From Defluviitaleaceae bacterium (GTDB lineage Bacteria > Bacillota > Clostridia > Lachnospirales > UBA5962), in the NCBI GenBank assembly GCA_009787355.1, contig WRGD01000139.1, positions 1 to 33,152 of the forward strand: a stretch of 33,152 nucleotides of DNA. Direction: 5' to 3'. The first letter of the stretch is position 1. The number at the start of each line of letters is the position of its first letter. Both the position numbers and the translations under genes were made by a program. Shown here one piece after another: positions 8,173 through 15,648 of this stretch. The notes under the pieces are model-generated. The model made no database searches and had not been told where the DNA came from. It saw only the letters and a list, made by a program, of their open reading frames with translations.

Positions 8173-8496
8173 TTACTGTATATTTTCCTTTAGAATAAAA
8201 ATTTTGTACCAAAGAGTCAAGCTTTCTATAAGTTCTTTGTTTTGCTCTATAATGATATTTATAACTTCGTCTGTTTCGTTTTCTTTAAAAAGATTATCTT
8301 CATCCTTAGCACGTGCTTCAAAATAAATACTGCCATCTTCATTAAAACCTATTAAAAATATACAATGTAAATAATTCGATGTTTTTATACAAATTGTTTT
8401 CAATTCTTCTTGTATATTTATAGGTATTTTTTCAAATTCAGACTCTATATAATATTTTTCATTATAAACAGATGATGCAACAAGTATTTTTTTCAT
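8173..8496 (-). CDS. Small conserved protein, DUF6145-like
   Basis: A 107-residue soluble protein. From memory it matches the DUF6145 family of Lachnospiraceae: an N-terminal ILVASSVYNEKYY, then FEKIPINIQEELKTICI, a FNEDGSIYFEA strand, and a C-terminal LTLWYKIFILKENI. No catalytic motif is visible and the function is unknown. The family often sits next to dusB, as here, where the stop codon touches the dusB start. AGGAG lies 5 nt before the ATG. A possible promoter for this operon (two TATAAT boxes between 8497 and 8544) is not well supported at -35. Confidence 0.7.
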   Translation of the reverse strand: MKKILVASSVYNEKYYIESEFEKIPINIQEELKTICIKTSNYLHCIFLIGFNEDGSIYFEARAKDEDNLFKENETDEVINIIIEQNKELIESLTLWYKIFILKENIQ

Positions 8497-8544
8497 ATAC
8501 TCTCCTAAAACAAAAACTATATTATACTTATATTTTCTATTATA

Positions 8545-9372
8545 TCATATATTTTGTTTTTGTGTATTATATTCAACGAATTTTTTCATTAAATTTACAA
8601 AAACAAAAAAACAGAGTATCAAAATAAGTGAAATGAATACAATACCAAATATAGAAGTTTCCTGATTATCTATTATTTCATTTATTCGATTTTCTGTAAA
8701 ATTAAAATTATTTAATACCCAGTATGTGTAAACAACAGAAAATCCATTAAATATAAAATGTGCAAGCATAGGGGCAAGTATAGATTTTGTATAATAAAAA
8801 ATATATGTTAGAAGTATACCTAAGATAAATGTATAGAAAAATTGCTGAAAATTCATATGTATAATTCCAAAAAATAGTCCATTAAGAATTGCAGCAGTTT
8901 TTATTGGTAATTTTTCTAGCTCTTTATAAAAAACTCCCCTAAATATAATTTCCTCTAGTATAGATGGTGTAACAGCTATAGATAATAAAAGTAAACCAAG
9001 TGGATAATTAGTGATTGCTGGTAGTAAAATATTTTCTATTTGATTTGTAAAAAACAAAGAACTTATAAAAGATATTAAATTTGCTAAAGGTATTGCAGAA
9101 AAAACAATAGCAAAAATAAACATTGTATTTTTTATCGAAAGTGTTTTTAACGGTATTATATCGTTTATTTTTTTACCTGTTATTAACAAATAAATCAAAA
9201 ATGGCAAGAAAAAACTAAATATCTGAGATAGTATAACCTGAGCAAAAAAGCTTAATCTAATGTTTAATATAAAAAATAAATACGAAAAAACAAAAGAAAA
9301 TGTTATCAAATGGAATATGAGTATTAAAAGTAGTCCAAAACTACGCATTACTATAGCTTTATTCGTTTTCAT
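8545..9372 (-). CDS. CPBP-family intramembrane protease (CAAX protease/bacteriocin-processing type)
   Basis: A 275-residue polytopic membrane protein with about eight hydrophobic segments. The family motifs are present: EE at 140-141 followed by FRG with R145, FGIIHMN with H172, and AHFIFN with H205 and N209; together these form the glutamate-based active site. Members cleave prenylated or membrane proteins, process bacteriocins, or act in self-immunity; the target here is unknown. GGGGAGG lies 13 nt upstream of the ATG, a little long; an out-of-frame ATG just after it would give only 7 codons. It is the gene directly beyond the distal end of the CRISPR array, on the strand the array is transcribed from. 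Confidence 0.88.
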   Translation of the reverse strand: MKTNKAIVMRSFGLLLILIFHLITFSFVFSYLFFILNIRLSFFAQVILSQIFSFFLPFLIYLLITGKKINDIIPLKTLSIKNTMFIFAIVFSAIPLANLISFISSLFFTNQIENILLPAITNYPLGLLLLSIAVTPSILEEIIFRGVFYKELEKLPIKTAAILNGLFFGIIHMNFQQFFYTFILGILLTYIFYYTKSILAPMLAHFIFNGFSVVYTYWVLNNFNFTENRINEIIDNQETSIFGIVFISLILILCFFVFVNLMKKFVEYNTQKQNI

Positions 9373-9417
9373 AAAATGCCATAAGCCTCCCCTTATAATC
9401 TAAAATCTAACTAAATG

Positions 9418-9446
9418 ATTGTAACAAAATATATATAAAGTTACAA
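9418..9446 (-). promoter_or_regulatory. Probable promoter of the CPBP gene with inverted repeat
   Basis: On the minus strand TTGTAA (9446-9441), 17 nt and TACAAT (9423-9418) make a plausible promoter. TTGTAAC (9419-9425) and GTTACAA (9440-9446) form a perfect 7-bp inverted repeat over its two boxes. The remainder of 9373-9563 is AT-rich and includes the palindrome TTACATATGTAA; I see no terminator there. Confidence 0.5.
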
Positions 9447-9563
9447 ACAAAAATTAAAATGTATTTTTAACTATATAGGATTATGAACAAAAATATTACA
9501 TATGTAAAAATATTGTAATGAAAATTCAAATAAAATTATATCTTTTTTAAAAACACTTATATT

Positions 9564-11123
9564 ATTTTAATCCAGTCACACTCACGAGGAGTGCGACTCT
9601 CAAAACGCTCTTCATTCCAAAGCTTTATATATTTCAATCCACGCACTCACGAGGAGTGCGACTAAAATAATTAATATTGGTGGTGCTAATATAATTATTT
9701 CAATCCACGCACTCACGAGGAGTGCGACAATTCCAATTTTATCGTTATAATGAATTACCTAAATTTCAATCCACGCACTCACGAGGAGTGCGACTGTAGG
9801 AGTTCCAACCCGCCAATTTTGGGGGTCTATTTCAATCCACGCACTCACGAGGAGTGCGACCCAAGAAACAAAAGGTATGGGAAGCCTCTAGAATATATTT
9901 CAATCCACGCACTCACGAGGAGTGCGACTGTACTATGGCATCGTCGTATATCCAACAATCGCCATTTCAATCCACGCACTCACGAGGAGTGCGACTAGGA
10001 AAGAAAGACTTTTGAATGATTTTAAGTCAATTTCAATCCACGCACTCACGAGGAGTGCGACCAATCAGAAAACAGGCAATATCGTCTAGGGCAACATTTC
10101 AATCCACGCACTCACGAGGAGTGCGACTTTTGAATATGATACGTGAAGCGGAATTGCTGGATATTTCAATCCACGCACTCACGAGGAGTGCGACATTAGG
10201 CAGGGAAATACAAAACCGCTTGGCAAGTATTTCAATCCACGCACTCACGAGGAGTGCGACTCAAGTGCCTCTCGGTGCCGAACAGTTTGCTCGGGATTTC
10301 AATCCACGCACTCACGAGGAGTGCGACTAGCTCCCCCTTTATAAATGTGCAAAAAGCAATTATTTCAATCCACGCACTCACGAGGAGTGCGACAATTCAG
10401 GGGCATCCGCCATGCGTTCGGCGTTTTATTTCAATCCACGCACTCACGAGGAGTGCGACCTAAACCCGTGAAAGCTATAGCCTGCCCACTTGTATTTCAA
10501 TCCACGCACTCACGAGGAGTGCGACTTGCTGTTCTTGATTTTGCACAATTCTAAGACCTTATTTCAATCCACGCACTCACGAGGAGTGCGACTTTTGATT
10601 CTTTTTCCGCTTCTTTTAAGGATATTATTTCAATCCACGCACTCACGAGGAGTGCGACCTTTTTATATGATACTGCTCGCCTTTCAAATCTATATTTCAA
10701 TCCACGCACTCACGAGGAGTGCGACATATGCCCGCCGCAAGGCGGGCTAGCGATTAATATATTTCAATCCACGCACTCACGAGGAGTGCGACAAAGGATA
10801 AATATTTTTATTTGTATGAAGCACTAATTTCAATCCACGCACTCACGAGGAGTGCGACTTTCTCCGATTTTGAAAAGTTCATCTTTATTGCCATTTCAAT
10901 CCACGCACTCACGAGGAGTGCGACTCACCCTAAAAGGGTAGAAATTGACACTTTTGCAATTTCAATCCACGCACTCACGAGGAGTGCGACTTATTTTCGG
11001 GCTTCCCGTTTCATCAACAGAAGTATTTCAATCCACGCACTCACGAGGAGTGCGACTTTGTAGTTTGGTTTTGCTGGGGTTCGTTTTTTTTATTTCAATC
11101 CACGCACTCACGAGGAGTGCGAC
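9564..11123 (-). CRISPR. Type I-C CRISPR array, 24 repeats and 23 spacers
   Basis: There are 23 identical 32-bp repeats, the first plus-strand copy at 9631-9662 and the last at 11092-11123, plus a degenerate 34-bp repeat at 9564-9597. Spacers are 33-36 bp and all different. In crRNA sense (minus strand) the repeat starts GTCGCACTCC and ends GTGGATTGAAAT, a typical I-C repeat whose CGCACTC and GAGTGCG arms form a 7-bp hairpin. The degenerate copy marks the old end at the left, so the leader is on the right and transcription runs leftwards, the same way as the cas operon. Perfect repeats and unique spacers suggest recent activity. Apparent plus-strand reading frames across the array are artefacts of the repeat. 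The spacer at 10726-10760 contains a strong GC-rich hairpin. Confidence 0.98.
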
Positions 11124-11312
11124 TCCGATTTTAAGGAATTTTAAAGTCTATACATAAACTTTGGCATTTAAAATCGTTTATTTTTACAAATTATATAATT
11201 AAATTACAATTAAGTAAAGATGATTTTTCAATTATTAACATATTTATAAATTAAATCAACAAAATTCAGGTGCGAAACTCCTAACAAAAATATGCTCGCT
11301 TAAAGTTCGCAC
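11124..11312 (-). promoter_or_regulatory. CRISPR leader with inverted-repeat motif
   Basis: This AT-rich region borders the leader-proximal repeat. It contains GTGCGAA (11270-11276) and TTCGCAC (11306-11312) as a 7-bp inverted repeat 29 bp apart; with the AAGCGAGCAT between them this resembles, from memory, a motif found in other type I-C leaders. New spacers should enter at position 11123. The rest of the gap up to the mrr stop (11313-11385) is plain AT-rich DNA without a clear terminator. Confidence 0.65.
11190..11218 (-). promoter_or_regulatory. Probable pre-crRNA promoter in the leader
   Basis: On the minus strand TTTACT (11218-11213), a 17-nt spacer and the consensus TATAAT (11195-11190) point towards the array. 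Transcription would start about 60 nt before the first repeat, a usual distance for a CRISPR leader promoter. Confidence 0.6.
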
Positions 11313-11385
11313 TAAAATAAAATTTTAGAAAATAATATTTACAATAAATTTTTATTTTTAAATAATTAGTCTTTAATAAATTTAT

Positions 11386-12330
11386 TTACAATTCATCGAA
11401 ATAATCATAATTTATTCTATATTCTACATATGTGTTTTTTACTTCTGTTCCTAACTTATATTTGAACATATAATCAACTAAACTATCTCCATCGATTTTT
11501 ATAATATTCATATTATTTGCAGAAATAATTGCTTGTGTAGCGGCATTAGAAAAATAACCAGTTGTTATAAATATTCCATTTCTTGTGGTTTTTTGAGCTA
11601 AAGCACCAAGAAAATCTCTTATATCTTTTTCTGATACTTTTCCCTTATATCTTTTTGATTGGACATAAATCGTACTTATTCCAAGTGGGTCTTGTTTAAT
11701 AACAGCATCTATTCCACCATCACCGCTTCTTTTTGTTACGTATGAAAGTTCTTCAGAACTACCACCGTAACCCATAGCTATAAGTAAATCTTTACATATA
11801 ATTTCAAATTTATAAGGGTCAACCGTTTGGAGTTTTTCCTTCAATTCTGTATATATTTGTGTATTTATTTCATTTAACGCACTGTCTAACTTTTCTTGTG
11901 GTGTTAAATCATCGTTATTTTCTATAGAATTTTCTTTACTTCCATTTGATAAATCGTAATCATTGTTTTTAGTTCTTGCTTTCCTACCTTTTCTATTTTG
12001 AAATTCCAAAAATTCAGGATATTGCTCTAATGTTTTTAAATCAATAACATCATATTTATTTAAAAGTTGGATACCTAAATCAGTAATTTGAAATTTTGCC
12101 CTTTCTGGGTTTAAAATAAGACCTGCTGCTTTTAAATATGTCCTAGCCCACGCAATTCTGTTAACATATTTTGGTTCACCTCCAGATTTAATTAAATCGT
12201 CTTTTTCTTCATTAGTCAAATTCATATGTTTATCTACCCTAGCTATAATTTCTTTACTACTATAAACATTTCCATCTTTAATAACTTCAAGAACTGGTCT
12301 AAAGAAATCATGAAATTTATATCTTAGCAT
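11386..12330 (-). CDS. Mrr-type restriction endonuclease (winged-helix N-terminus, Mrr catalytic domain)
   Basis: A 314-residue protein. Residues about 1-95 match the Mrr N-terminal winged-helix domain (a DNA-binding module). A low-complexity polar linker follows, then the Mrr_cat PD-(D/E)XK nuclease domain from about 165: E176, D208 in GDGGIDAV, and Q224-S-K226 in IYVQSKRY; these are the catalytic residues and look intact. The family cuts modified or foreign DNA. I start at ATG 12330 because GGAG lies 6 nt upstream; a TTG four codons earlier lacks a site. It lies between cas2 (48 bp away) and the CRISPR leader on the cas strand, so it may be transcribed as the last gene of the cas operon. 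It has no CARF domain. Confidence 0.88.
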   Translation of the reverse strand: MLRYKFHDFFRPVLEVIKDGNVYSSKEIIARVDKHMNLTNEEKDDLIKSGGEPKYVNRIAWARTYLKAAGLILNPERAKFQITDLGIQLLNKYDVIDLKTLEQYPEFLEFQNRKGRKARTKNNDYDLSNGSKENSIENNDDLTPQEKLDSALNEINTQIYTELKEKLQTVDPYKFEIICKDLLIAMGYGGSSEELSYVTKRSGDGGIDAVIKQDPLGISTIYVQSKRYKGKVSEKDIRDFLGALAQKTTRNGIFITTGYFSNAATQAIISANNMNIIKIDGDSLVDYMFKYKLGTEVKNTYVEYRINYDYFDEL

Positions 12331-12378
12331 ATTTCTCTCCAATATTTGAATTTTAGAATTTTGTGTATTAATATTTTA

Positions 12379-12675
12379 TTACAAAATAAGAGGTGCTTCT
12401 AAATCCAAAGCTTCTTTTATACCAAAATGTTCAACTTTATTTTTATAGTTATTTCCCATTTGATAAATTCTAAGGCTATCTTCGCTTGTATTCATAACAC
12501 TTTTCAGCTTAATTTTTAATTCTAACAATTGTGTATTATCTACTATACATTCAAAAACAGAATTTTGAACCCGTTGACCATAATTTTGACAAATTTTCGC
12601 TATTTTTTGCAACCTTTTTCTTCCTGTAGCAGTTATTGTACTAACGTCATAAGTAATTAGCACTAACAGTTTCAT
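12379..12675 (-). CDS. cas2: Cas2, type I-C adaptation protein
   Basis: A 98-residue protein with a ferredoxin-like fold. LVLITYDVST contains the conserved aspartate of Cas2 (residue 10), and GQRVQNSVFECIVD and GNNYKNKVEHFG are typical of type I-C Cas2. With Cas1 it integrates new spacers. The start is ATG 12675; a GTG one codon earlier is possible. The ribosome binding site is weak, because AGG lies only 2 nt from the ATG. The 5' flank contains a stray CRISPR-like repeat within 55 bp, inserted between cas1 and cas2. Confidence 0.95.
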   Translation of the reverse strand: MKLLVLITYDVSTITATGRKRLQKIAKICQNYGQRVQNSVFECIVDNTQLLELKIKLKSVMNTSEDSLRIYQMGNNYKNKVEHFGIKEALDLEAPLIL

Positions 12676-12684
12676 CACCTACTT

Positions 12685-12742
12685 TCATTACTTCCATAGT
12701 TCAATCCACGCACCACGATAAGTGCGACTCATTACTTCCATA
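12685..12742. repeat. Perfect 14-bp direct repeats flanking the solitary CRISPR repeat
   Basis: TCATTACTTCCATA occurs at 12685-12698 and again at 12729-12742, directly abutting both ends of the 30-bp CRISPR-like element. The right copy is the 3' end of cas1 (codons TGG AAG TAA on the minus strand); the left copy forms the cas2 upstream region. Removing one copy plus the element leaves cas1 stop and cas2 start 12 nt apart. The arrangement looks like an insertion with target-site duplication. Confidence 0.95.
12699..12728 (-). repeat. Solitary CRISPR-repeat-like element between cas1 and cas2
   Basis: On the plus strand this 30-bp stretch reads GTTCAATCCACGCAC then CACGATAAGTGCGAC. It differs from the array repeat only by one changed base near the handle end, one missing T, and TA in place of GG. 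In mRNA sense (minus strand) CGCAC and GTGCG can still pair into a hairpin, and the 3' part TGGATTGAAC resembles the crRNA handle. It has the same orientation as the array repeats and the cas transcript. It lies in an otherwise 53-56 bp gap and is flanked on both sides by the same 14 bp. Confidence 0.93.
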
Positions 12743-13763
12743 AAAATGGTGGATATTCATCTAAATCACCACGTAAATATCTTGCTAATAATAAAGCTTG
12801 TGCATGGGGAACAAGTCCCCATGCAATTTTTTCACCTAGATAAGGATGAGTTATTTGTTCTTGCTTTTTCTCTTGCCATGAACTTAAAAATTTTTTTCGT
12901 GCTTCATCGGTCATTAAAACAGAGCTGTTCTCTTTTTTCAAAAAATCATCTTTACCTACAATTTTTCTATTTACTAAAGATAAGACAAATCTATCTGCAA
13001 ACACTTCTCTTAATTCTTCAATTAAATCTAATGCTAAAGAAGCTCTGCCGGGTCTATCCCTGTGAAGAAATCCTACATAAGCATCCAAACCAACAGTCTC
13101 ACAAGCTGCTGATGTATCGTTAGTTAGCAGTGTATATGCAAAAGAAAGCATTGCATTCATATTATCTAAAGGAGGTCGACGAGAACGTGTGTCAAAATAA
13201 AAATCTTCTTTTTGTTGTAAAATCATATCGTCAAAAATTTTATTGTAACTATATGCTGCTTGACCTTCCAAACCTCGTAAACGTTCTAAATTTTCACATA
13301 CTTTTATTTCTAAAATTAGGCTAGAAAGATGTTTAGATATTTCTTTAAATTTCACAACGTCAATACGTAGAGGATAATCTCTTGTCATTCGTTCAAGTAC
13401 CCATTTACTATTATAAACTTTTCCGATAATAAAGTTACGTGCTATTTTAGCGGAGTGGTCTTCATCTTCCGAGATTAGATATTGTTTTTTTCTAAGTGTT
13501 ACATTGCCTTTACTTTCACCAATTACCCGAGCTAAAAAGCGACCATTCGACTTTAAAAAAACAATAGAAATATTTTGCTTAGCACAATACCCCATAAGTG
13601 CTGGGCTTGCACCTGTATAGCCAAATGTAACAATAGATTCTAAGTTGTGAAGAGGTACACGTCCTAATTTTTCATCATCTTTTAAAACGACAACATTATC
13701 ACCATCTAAGGACAAATATACGTCCGTTTGGGTTATAAATAAAGTATTTAGGAGTTTTCTAAT
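12732..13763 (-). CDS. cas1: Cas1, type I-C integrase, apparently starting at ATT
   Basis: The spacer integrase; with Cas2 and Cas4 it inserts DNA into the array. From ATT 13763 it has 343 residues, the normal I-C length, and begins (I/M)RKLLNTLFITQTDVYLSLDG, matching the usual I-C N-terminus MKKLLNTLYV. GGGGAGG (13772-13778) lies exactly 8 nt before this ATT. The first conventional start in frame is TTG 13715, which has no ribosome binding site and would remove 16 residues including conserved strand 1. Catalytic residues are E166 in RGLEGQAA, H234 in GFLHRDRPGR and D246 in LALDLIEE. It overlaps the 3' end of cas4 by 16 nt. Its last codons form one of the 14-bp direct repeats. Confidence 0.93.
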   Translation of the reverse strand: MRKLLNTLFITQTDVYLSLDGDNVVVLKDDEKLGRVPLHNLESIVTFGYTGASPALMGYCAKQNISIVFLKSNGRFLARVIGESKGNVTLRKKQYLISEDEDHSAKIARNFIIGKVYNSKWVLERMTRDYPLRIDVVKFKEISKHLSSLILEIKVCENLERLRGLEGQAAYSYNKIFDDMILQQKEDFYFDTRSRRPPLDNMNAMLSFAYTLLTNDTSAACETVGLDAYVGFLHRDRPGRASLALDLIEELREVFADRFVLSLVNRKIVGKDDFLKKENSSVLMTDEARKKFLSSWQEKKQEQITHPYLGEKIAWGLVPHAQALLLARYLRGDLDEYPPFLWK

Positions 13764-14437
13764 TGCGATAACCTCCCCTCAATGTACCTTTTTACTGTTT
13801 GCTTATTCATTAATTCAGGCAAGCAAATATCTTTTAAAGAGCAATTGTTGCAAAATTTACCTGTTTTAACTTTTGGCGTATATTTGCGTTTATACATATC
13901 GTGCATTTCTTTAGTAATATTTTTTAATTTTTCTTTCATTTCTATTGTAATAGGAACTTCTATTCGGTGTTTAATTTCATTGTAAAAAATGTAACCAGTT
14001 TTCACTTCACAAAGCAACATTTCTTCAAGGCACATTGCTTGTGCTATTAGCTGCAAAATATCTTCATTGCCTGTTTTAGGTTTACCTCTTTTGTATTCAA
14101 TGGGGTAGGCTAAATAGAGTCCGTCCATACCGTCAATTGGGACACCTTCTTTATCTCTAATAAATTCTACCACATCACAAATACCGCTAATACCAAGATA
14201 GTTAGATTTTACTGGTAATGCACGTACAATTAACTTATCACCACGTTTTTCACGTGTAAAAGGTTTGTCAACTTTTTGATGAACATATCCTCCTTCGATT
14301 GTTTTTACGTTTTCTTGCCATTGTTGTTCAATATCGATTAAAGCCCATTGACGTTTACAAAATTCAAAATGTTGAATGCCCGATAGCATGAGGTAATCTT
14401 CTTCATCATAAATCATTCTTTGTATTTTATATTCCAT
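13748..14437 (-). CDS. cas4: Cas4, RecB-like nuclease with iron-sulphur cluster
   Basis: A 229-residue protein that trims prespacers and helps choose those with the right PAM and orientation. YDEEDYLMLSGIQHF with C27, then H53, D88 in GICDVVEF, and E114-x-K116 in IEYKRGKPK form the RecB-type nuclease site. The three C-terminal cysteines C196, C199 and C205 (CNNCSLKDIC) with C27 should bind a 4Fe-4S cluster. All expected residues are present. The gene overlaps cas7 by 11 nt and cas1 by 16 nt, so translation of cas7, cas4 and cas1 is probably coupled. Confidence 0.95.
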   Translation of the reverse strand: MEYKIQRMIYDEEDYLMLSGIQHFEFCKRQWALIDIEQQWQENVKTIEGGYVHQKVDKPFTREKRGDKLIVRALPVKSNYLGISGICDVVEFIRDKEGVPIDGMDGLYLAYPIEYKRGKPKTGNEDILQLIAQAMCLEEMLLCEVKTGYIFYNEIKHRIEVPITIEMKEKLKNITKEMHDMYKRKYTPKVKTGKFCNNCSLKDICLPELMNKQTVKRYIEGRLSQLENS

Positions 14438-15248
14438 CTATCTCTTCTACATTTACACCTGTATTATCTAGTGTGTATGTACCATCTTGATTTACTTTCA
14501 AACTACGGTGTATTTTTGCAGAAGAAACAACTTTTTCGCCTTCTTTTTGTTCCCACCATATCAGTTTTAAAACTTCCATACTTCCAGAAGGTCTTGCAGA
14601 AGTTGCATCATTTTCAAAAAGTGTTCTCATCGCTTCTTTTATTTGTTTTACGTCTTCTTCTGTAAAGCCTGTTTTAGATGCTAGTTGTGGAACTATAGAA
14701 CCGTATGTTAAATATATCCCAAAATCTATGCGATGCTTCATTCCCATAGTATCGCTGCCTTTTTTATCATTTGTTGTAGTATTCATACTTTTAGTTATTT
14801 GAATGCTTGTGCTGTTTACAGGTTCTACACTAAAAGCTGATTGTATACTAAGTGGACCACGAATAGCTATAGAAGCTGATACATCGTCTACACCAGCTAA
14901 AACTTGTCCAAAAGTGCGTACATCTATCCATTCTTTGCAAGCTATTTCTGCTTTTTTTTCTGCATTTTTATTTCCTTTGTCTGCTTTTATACGTTCATTA
15001 TTATCGTATCTATCTTTTATACTTAGATATTTATCGTTTTTATAATCACTTGTTTGCATTAAAACATTACAACCCCTATCTAGCAAACGATTACGTATTT
15101 TTCGTTTTAGTGCAACATCACTTATTTCACCATATCCATCATAGTTTATTCGTGGTCTATTTCCATTAAGCGGGTCTCCATTTGGGTTAGCATTTTTTAC
15201 ACTTATTATTATTGCAAAATCTATTTTGTTTTTTAATATGTTACTCAT
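14427..15248 (-). CDS. cas7: Cas7 (Csd2), type I-C Cascade backbone
   Basis: A 273-residue RAMP protein that forms the helical backbone along the crRNA spacer. The N-terminal IDFAIIISVKNANPNGDP is the characteristic Csd2 motif, followed by GNRPR and ISDVALKRKIRNRL. WIDVRTFGQVLAG and SIAIRGPLSIQSAFS near the middle are also typical. I start at ATG 15248 because GAGGA lies 8 nt upstream; an in-frame ATG 5 codons earlier lies inside cas8c without a site. It overlaps the cas8c stop by 8 nt. Confidence 0.95.
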   Translation of the reverse strand: MSNILKNKIDFAIIISVKNANPNGDPLNGNRPRINYDGYGEISDVALKRKIRNRLLDRGCNVLMQTSDYKNDKYLSIKDRYDNNERIKADKGNKNAEKKAEIACKEWIDVRTFGQVLAGVDDVSASIAIRGPLSIQSAFSVEPVNSTSIQITKSMNTTTNDKKGSDTMGMKHRIDFGIYLTYGSIVPQLASKTGFTEEDVKQIKEAMRTLFENDATSARPSGSMEVLKLIWWEQKEGEKVVSSAKIHRSLKVNQDGTYTLDNTGVNVEEIDGI

Positions 15249-15648
15249 CAATTGTATCCTCATCTAAGTCTTTTATTTTTATGTTCTTATTATTTTTAAA
15301 TTCTATCCTTTGCAAACTATAGCTTAATAAATATTTACCTTCTAACGGTTTGTCGTTTTCAAACTCACCGTCTTCAAAAAGGCTAAGTATTTCATCTATA
15401 CCATTTTGAAGCCAATGAAGCGAATTTATACTACTTAACATTTTACGGTAAGGGTCTAATTGTCTATCTATTATTAGCCATGTTCTGTAAGGTTTAGATA
15501 CAAAAGCACTTCTATACCTTAGTGCATTTGTTTGTCCGCCTTTATCATTTCCTTTCTTATATTTTGCATAGTCTTCTAAACGTTCTGCATAGGCAAGCAA
15601 CCTGCCGTACAAATAGCTTCTGTCTGTTTTATTTTTTTCTAATTTCAA
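15241..15648 (-). CDS. cas11c: Cas11c small subunit from an internal start within cas8c
   Basis: In characterised type I-C systems the small subunit Cas11c is translated from an internal site in cas8c and binds the belly of Cascade. Here GGGGAGG (15657-15663) precedes the in-frame TTG at 15648 by 8 nt. This is an almost perfect site in the expected place, giving 135 residues that match the C-terminal helical domain of Cas8c. YLYGRLLAYAE follows within a dozen codons, as in known Cas11c. The site falls in codons for KGEE, where a strong Shine-Dalgarno is not otherwise needed. Its use is inferred, not shown. Confidence 0.75.
   Translation of the reverse strand: MKLEKNKTDRSYLYGRLLAYAERLEDYAKYKKGNDKGGQTNALRYRSAFVSKPYRTWLIIDRQLDPYRKMLSSINSLHWLQNGIDEILSLFEDGEFENDKPLEGKYLLSYSLQRIEFKNNKNIKIKDLDEDTIDE

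Noticed and set aside
9500-9540. Palindrome TTACATATGTAA near the array end as a terminator or operator
   Set aside because: Short, AT-only apart from two G/C positions, and expected by chance in such AT-rich DNA.
9750-11157. Plus-strand open frames with NPRTHEECD or ISIHALTRSAT repeats
   Set aside because: They are translations of the CRISPR repeat with no ribosome binding sites; such proteins are well-known annotation artefacts.
11386-12330. Mrr-like protein as a CARF-linked effector of the type III system
   Set aside because: The N-terminal domain looks like the Mrr winged helix, not a Rossmann-like CARF domain, so activation by cyclic oligoadenylate is not supported.
12722-13123. Plus-strand frame opposite cas1
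   Set aside because: It is the shadow of the cas1 coding strand, with no start site and no family resemblance.
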